Assembly (NCBI GenBank): GCA_002369075.1
Contig: DFEG01000022.1
Coordinates: 279 to 12,789, forward strand
Source: Bacteroidales bacterium UBA3808
GTDB taxonomy: Bacteria; Bacteroidota; Bacteroidia; Bacteroidales; Paludibacteraceae
Direction of reading: 5' to 3'
Length of the DNA stretch: 12,511 nt
The notes below the pieces were generated by a model. The model made no database searches, was not told where the DNA came from, and saw only the letters and a list, made by a program, of their open reading frames with translations. Positions within the stretch are counted from its first letter, which is position 1, and each line of letters starts with the position of its first letter. A program made the translations under genes and the position numbers. Of the stretch, positions 7,953 through 12,511 are shown piece after piece.

Positions 7953-9161
7953 ATGAAAAACTTGATTGACAAGCATGTAAGCTACTACAAGAAAACACCG
8001 ATGAATATCATCCGTCAGTGTAGTAAGGAGATCAACTGGGACACGCCTTTGATGGCATTGCGCGGTCCCAAAGGAGTAGGCAAATCCACCATCATGCGGC
8101 AATATATCAAACAGCATTATGCGATTTCCGACCGTTCTGTGTTGTATTGCTCTTGTGACGGGGCCTATTTTGCCTCCCATTCGTTGCTGGATTTGGCGGA
8201 ACAGTTCTACAAAGTAGGCGGCAAACATCTGTTTTTGGACGAGATACACAAATACCCCAACTGGAGCCGTGAGATAAAGGAGATTTACGATCTCTATGAA
8301 TCGGATATGCGCATAGTGATCAGCGGAAGTTCACTGCTGAGTCTCCAGCAAGGCGATGCGGACTTGAGCAGAAGGTGTGTCAATCATGATATCCAGGGTT
8401 TAAGTTTTCGCGAGTTCCTGTATTTCTTCAAAGGAATAGATTTCCCCAAATACACCTTGGAGCAACTGCTCGCCGACCCTTGGACATTAGCCAATGAGGT
8501 AAACGGCAAATGCAGACCGTTGCAGTTCTTCCGGGAATACCTGCAATATGGTTATTACCCTTATTATTTGCAACTCAAAGACACCGTGGATTATTACTCT
8601 ACCATAGAGAATACAGTCAGCTATATCATCGATGATGAGTTGCCGCGGATATGCCGGGTGGATGTAGCCAACACGCGTAAGATCAAAGCGTTGGTCAATA
8701 TCCTGTCCGTCTCTGTTCCGTACGATGTAGATATCAAACGTCTGTCTGTTCAGAGCGCGCTGCAACGGAATACCATTCTGGAGTACCTCAATTATCTGGA
8801 GAAAGCGGATATTCTGCATCTGCTCTATTCCGACTATTACAATGCCAAGAAGATGCAGAAACCGGACAAGATACTGATGGATAACAGTAATATGCTGTAC
8901 GCTATGGCATCGCAGCCGGTCAATATCGGTACCGTCCGCGAGACTTTTGCTGTGAACCAACTGGCGCAAGCCCATTTGGTGGAATATGGCAAGTCGAAAG
9001 GTGATTTTCTGGTCGATGGCAAATATACGATCGAAGTAGGCGGTGCAGACAAAGACTATACCCAGATTGCCGATATACCGGATTCCTACATCCTTGCGGA
9101 TGATATGGAATACCCGTATGGCAACAAACTGCCTCTCTGGCTGTTCGGTTTTCTATACTAA
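7953..9161 (+). CDS. AAA ATPase of the AAA_14/DUF4143 type
   Basis: A 402-residue cytoplasmic ATPase of a family common, often in several copies, in Bacteroidetes; its cellular role is not established. Walker A is GPKGVGKST (38-46), Walker B is HLFLDEIH (92-99), and a sensor-like SGSS lies at 124-127. An ADLSRRC segment (136-142) supplies likely arginine-finger residues. The C-terminal half matches DUF4143: DDELPRI (227-232), a winged-helix-like stretch about 243-292, and a degenerate PD-(D/E)xK-like end with D351 and IEVGG (360-364). Glycine stands where the nuclease lysine would be, so nuclease activity is doubtful. The ATG at 7953 follows an A-rich leader with no Shine-Dalgarno site. It has its own promoter and terminator and forms a single-gene unit. 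No partner toxin, restriction or transposition gene is beside it. Length is normal for the family and no frameshift is seen. Confidence 0.92.
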   Translation: MKNLIDKHVSYYKKTPMNIIRQCSKEINWDTPLMALRGPKGVGKSTIMRQYIKQHYAISDRSVLYCSCDGAYFASHSLLDLAEQFYKVGGKHLFLDEIHKYPNWSREIKEIYDLYESDMRIVISGSSLLSLQQGDADLSRRCVNHDIQGLSFREFLYFFKGIDFPKYTLEQLLADPWTLANEVNGKCRPLQFFREYLQYGYYPYYLQLKDTVDYYSTIENTVSYIIDDELPRICRVDVANTRKIKALVNILSVSVPYDVDIKRLSVQSALQRNTILEYLNYLEKADILHLLYSDYYNAKKMQKPDKILMDNSNMLYAMASQPVNIGTVRETFAVNQLAQAHLVEYGKSKGDFLVDGKYTIEVGGADKDYTQIADIPDSYILADDMEYPYGNKLPLWLFGFLY

Positions 9162-9171
9162 GCATACCGCT

Positions 9172-9201
9172 AAAAAATCGTCCTTCGGGGCGATTTTTTT
9201 T
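9172..9201 (+). terminator. Strong Rho-independent terminator with TTCG loop
   Basis: A 12-bp stem (9172-9183 with 9188-9199, one T-G wobble) closes a C(TTCG)G tetraloop and ends in eight T residues (9194-9201). The A-run on the 5' arm pairs with the T-run, so it may also work on the opposite strand. It ends the ATPase unit and isolates it from the regulator gene. Confidence 0.92.
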
Positions 9202-9221
9202 GTCGAATTTTCATCAAATCC

Positions 9222-9254
9222 TTGCATATGTCAGAAAAAAGCAGTACTTTTGCA
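9222..9254 (+). promoter_or_regulatory. Bacteroidetes-type promoter for the AraC regulator
   Basis: TTG at 9222-9224 and TACTTTTGC at 9245-9253, with the same 23-bp spacing as the ATPase promoter. The first 18 bases are identical to that promoter and 28 of 33 bases match overall. The gene starts 45 bp after the box. Confidence 0.8.
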
Positions 9255-9298
9255 TTGGGATTGTACTTTTTTGACATTATATATATTACGAAGATTGT

Positions 9299-10186
9299 AT
9301 GAAAGAAGTGGAAGAAAACGGCATTTTACAAGAGATCACTCCGTTAGGAGAGCATGATTTTATGTTTGTGGCAGACAGGCATAAGACCGGGTATGACTTC
9401 CCGTTACACAAGCATGATCTTTTTGAATTAAATTTTATAGAGAACGCGCGCGGGTGCAAGCGGATAGTAGGTGACAGCGATGAGTTGACAGATGATATTG
9501 ACTTGGTGCTAATCTCCTCACCTCAGTTGGAACATCAATGGGCACAGGGAGAATGTAATAGTAAGGACATTCATGAGATAACCGTACAATTCTATTTGGA
9601 TTTCCGCACGGGGATTTTTGAGACGAATCCGTTTGCCTCTATCAAGACTATGTTTGAGCGGGCGCAGATGGGATTGGCATTCCCCAAATCGGCAATTATG
9701 CAGGTATATCCACGTCTGAACAAATTGAGTAGTTTGGAGGGGTTCTGGGCTGTAAATGAGCTGTTTACAATCCTGTATGAATTGTCCACTTGTACGGAGG
9801 CGCGCACCTTGGCTTCCTCTTCTTTTGCCAAAGTGGCGGAGAGCAGTGAGAGCCGCCGTGTGCGTAAAGTGGAGACGTATATCCGTGCACATTATGCGGA
9901 GGAACTACGGCTGGAACAACTCAGTGAAATGGTAGTGATGTCCCCGTCAGCTTTCTCACGTTTCTTCAAACAGCGGACGGGTAAGACGCTGGCGGAGTTC
10001 ATTGTGGATATCCGTCTGGGGCACGCGGCGCGGATGTTGATAGATACGATTGCGCCGGTGAGCGAAGTGGCGTATGTCTGCGGGTTTAACACACTCAGTA
10101 ACTTCAACCGTCTTTTCCGAAATCGTAAAGGGTGTTCGCCATCGGAATTTCGCGAGCGGTATGTCAAAAAAAAGGTGATTATTTAG
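9299..10186 (+). CDS. AraC-family transcriptional regulator with cupin sensor domain
   Basis: A 295-residue DNA-binding regulator. The N-terminal part (about 15-110) is an AraC_binding-type cupin with PLHKHDLFELNFI (35-47; H37, H39) and a later H79, suggesting a small-ligand or sugar sensor. The C-terminal part (about 188-288) has the two helix-turn-helix units of the AraC/XylS family: LEQLSEMVVMSPSAFSRFFK (205-224) and the signature VSEVAYVCGFNTLSNFNRLF (254-273), ending in GCSPSEFRERY. The ATG at 9299 gives a full-length protein; a weak GAAG lies upstream. It is followed by a mannanase gene on the same strand after 81 bp, so control of mannan genes is a reasonable inference. The ligand is unknown. 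Bacteroides polysaccharide loci often use hybrid two-component or SusR regulators instead, and this protein has no kinase or membrane segment. Confidence 0.93.
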   Translation: MKEVEENGILQEITPLGEHDFMFVADRHKTGYDFPLHKHDLFELNFIENARGCKRIVGDSDELTDDIDLVLISSPQLEHQWAQGECNSKDIHEITVQFYLDFRTGIFETNPFASIKTMFERAQMGLAFPKSAIMQVYPRLNKLSSLEGFWAVNELFTILYELSTCTEARTLASSSFAKVAESSESRRVRKVETYIRAHYAEELRLEQLSEMVVMSPSAFSRFFKQRTGKTLAEFIVDIRLGHAARMLIDTIAPVSEVAYVCGFNTLSNFNRLFRNRKGCSPSEFRERYVKKKVII

Positions 10187-10267
10187 CAAAGTGTCAGTGT
10201 CTGCAAAAATTGTGTTAGTGGGTTTGCGGGAATTATAGTAATTTTGCACCCGAAAACACTAATTGCT
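10187..10267 (+). promoter_or_regulatory. Regulator-mannanase intergenic region with promoter
   Basis: A TAATTTTG box at 10239-10246 fits the -7 consensus, with the ATG 21 bp further on. The -33 element is weak (TTAG near 10215), as expected for a promoter that needs an activator. TTAGTG (10215-10220) and CACTAA (10258-10263) form a 6-bp inverted repeat flanking the box, and an AGTGTC-AGTGTC tandem lies at about 10191-10202. These are candidate binding sites for the AraC protein, unproven. Confidence 0.55.
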
Positions 10268-11368
10268 ATGAGACACGGATCTTTTCTATTAAGTTTTTTG
10301 CTTCTGATGGCAGGTTGTACGCAGGCACAAGAGCCTGAGGTTCAGCCGGTTTCGTCATATGTGTTATGTAACAAGAACGCTACGCCGGAGACGCAGCGGT
10401 TATGGTCAGTCTTGTGCTCCGAATATGGCAAACGCGCGATGAGCGGCGTGGTGGCGAATGTGGACTGGAACACGCGTGAGACCGAGAATGTATATCAGTG
10501 GACGGGTAAGTATCCGGCGCTTAATGTGTTCGATTTCATCAATATCCATGCTTCCAAAGATGTAAATAAAAGCGGATGGCTCGATTACAGCGACCTTACG
10601 CCTGTTATCGACTGGTACAATGCCGGTGGGGTGGTAGGCTGTATGTGGCATTGGCAGGTACCGGCGAACAACGGCACTAACTACACCTGCTCGCCGGGTT
10701 CGCAGCCGGGCGAAACTTCTTTTGATCCGGAAAAAGTGAGCGATCCCTCTTCCGCCGAATACAAGCGTATGATTCACGACATTGATCAGGTAGCCGGTTA
10801 TCTGAAGAAGATGCAGAAACGCGGCATCCCGGTTATCTGGCGTCCGCTTCACGAGGCGGCGGGCAACTCCACGGAGTTCAGCGGTGGCGGCGCATGGTTC
10901 TGGTGGGGAGCCAAAGGACCGGAAGCATACAAAGCCCTCTGGCGTTTCCTATATGACCGAATGGTCAATTATCATAAACTCAACAACCTCATCTGGGTCT
11001 GGAATTCGCAGATGAACGACCGGGATTGGTATCCGGGTGACGATGTGGTGGACGTGGTCGGTCGCGATAATTACTACGCGCTTCAATACCCGCTCGCCAA
11101 GGAGTTCAAGCAGCTGCAAGCAGAGTATCCAAACAAATTGATCACTCTCGCCGAATGCGGCAGCGGCGATGAAGTGGATATGTCGCTGTGGTCTGCTATC
11201 TGGGGAGAAGGCAGCCGCTGGAGCTGGTTCATGACCTGGTATGACTACGACTATAACGCCGGCACCTCCGATGAGCACCGCTTCGCCGGAGAGGCGTGGT
11301 GGAAAGACGCGTTCAACACCGGCCTCGTCATCGACCGCGAGGAAATGAAAAGACTGTTAAATTTATAG
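10268..11368 (+). CDS. GH26 beta-mannanase, lipoprotein
   Basis: An endo-beta-1,4-mannanase of glycoside hydrolase family 26, cutting mannan, glucomannan or galactomannan chains, anchored to the envelope by lipid. It has 366 residues. The signal peptide has lipobox LMAGC with the lipidated Cys at 17. The TIM-barrel domain covers about 30-360. The acid/base Glu196 lies in WRPLHEAAG (191-199), followed by the family segment GGAWFWWGAKGPEAYKALW. The nucleophile Glu296 lies in ITLAECGSG (292-300). Aromatic substrate-site stretches include GCMWHWQVP (124-132), LIWVWNSQ (241-248) and WSWFMTWYDYDY (318-329). The frame can be read from a TTG at 10244, but that lies in the promoter box, and the ATG at 10268 starts the signal peptide cleanly. 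Only 4 bp separate it from the next gene, so the two are probably co-transcribed. The position after an AraC regulator suggests substrate-induced expression. Other GH26 activities, such as exo-mannobiohydrolase, cannot be excluded. Confidence 0.93.
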   Translation: MRHGSFLLSFLLLMAGCTQAQEPEVQPVSSYVLCNKNATPETQRLWSVLCSEYGKRAMSGVVANVDWNTRETENVYQWTGKYPALNVFDFINIHASKDVNKSGWLDYSDLTPVIDWYNAGGVVGCMWHWQVPANNGTNYTCSPGSQPGETSFDPEKVSDPSSAEYKRMIHDIDQVAGYLKKMQKRGIPVIWRPLHEAAGNSTEFSGGGAWFWWGAKGPEAYKALWRFLYDRMVNYHKLNNLIWVWNSQMNDRDWYPGDDVVDVVGRDNYYALQYPLAKEFKQLQAEYPNKLITLAECGSGDEVDMSLWSAIWGEGSRWSWFMTWYDYDYNAGTSDEHRFAGEAWWKDAFNTGLVIDREEMKRLLNL

Positions 11369-11372
11369 AAAC

Positions 11373-12511
11373 ATGCGTGCGTATAGATACATATTTACCG
11401 TTCTCCTTGGTGCTTGGTCCTTGGTGGCTTTGTCACTTGAGCGCACCATCCTTCTCGGACCGAAGACGATCGGCAAGGCGTGGAAAGATAATATCCTTAT
11501 CGAGCCGCGCCATTTCGCTTCTGCCAAAGCCGGCGATGTGCTCACCGTCTATAACGACCGTGCCAAAGGTATGTCTCAGGCGGCGTTCCAGCACCCCAAA
11601 ACTTGGCAGGGAGTAGCACCCGAATACGGCTGTTTCGGTTTTGCCGGTCCTTTCCGAATGACGCTCTCTAACTCCATATTAAATATCGCGCGCACGCACG
11701 GAATCATCCTCGGCGGACACGACTACCGCATCTTGCGGGTCACTCTCTCCGAGGCTTCGGACTATGAAGAGACGATAGTCTGGTCCGGTCCGGCGGTGAC
11801 GATGAAAGCCGACTGGTCTACCTCGGCGGAGATCCCCGGACGATGCTTCGAGAGCCTGCAAGAAGGGGACGGTTTGCGCCTTCATGTCAGCAAGGTTCAA
11901 GAGGGAGCAGCTGCCAAACTGATGGATTTCACATGGAATGCCCTTGCTCCGTCTGTAGACGGCATGCCGGTAGGAGAAGACGGAGTCACGTGGTTTATTT
12001 ATGACCGTGCACCGCTGCTGAAGCTGCAACTGGCGGGCTATGGCTCACAGACCGCTATGCGTGTGGGAGGCAAAGGTTACCGGTTGGAGAAGATCGGTAT
12101 TGTCCGCCAGACGGGCGAGGTGAGCGAAGATCTCGCGGATGTTCAGCGCGCACCGCGTGAATACCAATTGCAGCCCGGCGAACTCTTCCGCGGAGAGAAA
12201 GCCTTTCCTGCTGACTGGAGCGGAAACCTGTCCCTGACTGCTGCGCCTTTTCAGAAATCCACGGAAAACGATGTGCTCGTTATTTCCTATACTTTGGACC
12301 AAACCGCAGTGGCTTCCGGCACTAAAGCGCAACTATCCATCCGCAACTCACGTTGGCAGGAGATAACAGGAGCCACAGAACCTGTCTGGTATCCGTTAGA
12401 CGGAACCGATGTGGTCTATATGTTTGACCCTGTGGCGCTGGATCAGGTCAAGACCCGCGGACTCATCCTCACCGGAGTGGGATTTACGCTTACGAAAATA
12501 GAACTAATATC
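11373..12511 (+). CDS. Exported protein with three tandem beta-sandwich-like modules, 3' end outside window
   Basis: The frame is open from the ATG at 11373 to the window edge (379 codons, no stop). The N-terminus RAYRYIFTVLLGAWSLVALS is a signal peptide or membrane anchor without a lipobox Cys. Three related modules follow, at about 23-126, 132-245 and 264-379. Each begins with an aspartate or alanine-Trp segment (AWKDN 37-41, DWSTS 147-151, DWSGN 281-285). A GD-V/L strand follows (AGDVLTVY, EGDGLRLHV, ENDVLVISY). Each closes with a G-x-Y/F-x-[IL] strand (GHDYRILRVTL, GKGYRLEKIGI, GVGFTLTKIEL). Such modules accompany Bacteroidetes glycoside hydrolases and are probably carbohydrate-binding, but I cannot assign a CBM family. 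It follows the mannanase by 4 bp, so it is likely a surface mannan-binding protein or the binding region of a second enzyme whose catalytic domain lies beyond the window. Confidence 0.85.
   Translation, partial: MRAYRYIFTVLLGAWSLVALSLERTILLGPKTIGKAWKDNILIEPRHFASAKAGDVLTVYNDRAKGMSQAAFQHPKTWQGVAPEYGCFGFAGPFRMTLSNSILNIARTHGIILGGHDYRILRVTLSEASDYEETIVWSGPAVTMKADWSTSAEIPGRCFESLQEGDGLRLHVSKVQEGAAAKLMDFTWNALAPSVDGMPVGEDGVTWFIYDRAPLLKLQLAGYGSQTAMRVGGKGYRLEKIGIVRQTGEVSEDLADVQRAPREYQLQPGELFRGEKAFPADWSGNLSLTAAPFQKSTENDVLVISYTLDQTAVASGTKAQLSIRNSRWQEITGATEPVWYPLDGTDVVYMFDPVALDQVKTRGLILTGVGFTLTKIELI

Noticed and set aside
7953..9161. ATPase considered as part of a transposon or defence module
   Set aside because: No transposase, integrase, nuclease or toxin partner lies nearby, and the unit is closed by its own promoter and terminator.
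10244..10267. Eight extra N-terminal codons for the mannanase from a TTG start
   Set aside because: The TTG is part of the TAATTTTGC promoter box, and the signal peptide begins properly at the ATG at 10268.

Overview
The window looks like a gut- or rumen-type Bacteroidales genome. The evidence is three Bacteroidetes-style promoters with a TAnnTTTGC box, A-rich leaders instead of Shine-Dalgarno sites, lipoproteins with a Cys-Lys-rich start, a giant surface protein with a type IX secretion (T9SS)-like C-terminal tail, an AAA/DUF4143 ATPase and a GH26 mannanase with an AraC regulator. All genes lie on the + strand. The first bases look like the 3' end of a 5S rRNA, so the window may start at the downstream edge of an rrn operon, a common contig break.

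Region 1 (1-270): the 5S 3' end, its terminator, then about 200 bp rich in short perfect hairpins with no convincing gene. Region 2 (273-7755): an unusually large surface protein of about 2,330 residues whose N-terminus is missing or frameshifted. It carries carboxypeptidase-regulatory-like modules, two LamG domains and a T9SS-like tail. A small lipoprotein gene overlaps its 3' end and repeats one of its late modules as a stand-alone protein.

Region 3 (7756-9201): T-rich repeats, a strong promoter and a stand-alone AAA_14/DUF4143 ATPase closed by a terminator with a UUCG loop. Its promoter is nearly identical to the promoter of the next gene, so the ATPase unit is bracketed by direct repeats 1,414 bp apart. 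Region 4 (9222-12511): an AraC-family regulator, then a GH26 beta-mannanase lipoprotein, then, 4 bp later, an exported protein made of three tandem beta-sandwich-like modules that runs off the window. This looks like the start of a mannan-utilisation locus, with the regulator next to the genes it may control.

I see no tRNA, CRISPR array, transposase or defence system. The points most worth checking are the headless giant gene beside the rrn end, the module shared by the giant protein and the lipoprotein, the repeat-flanked ATPase cassette, and the three-module protein cut by the window edge.
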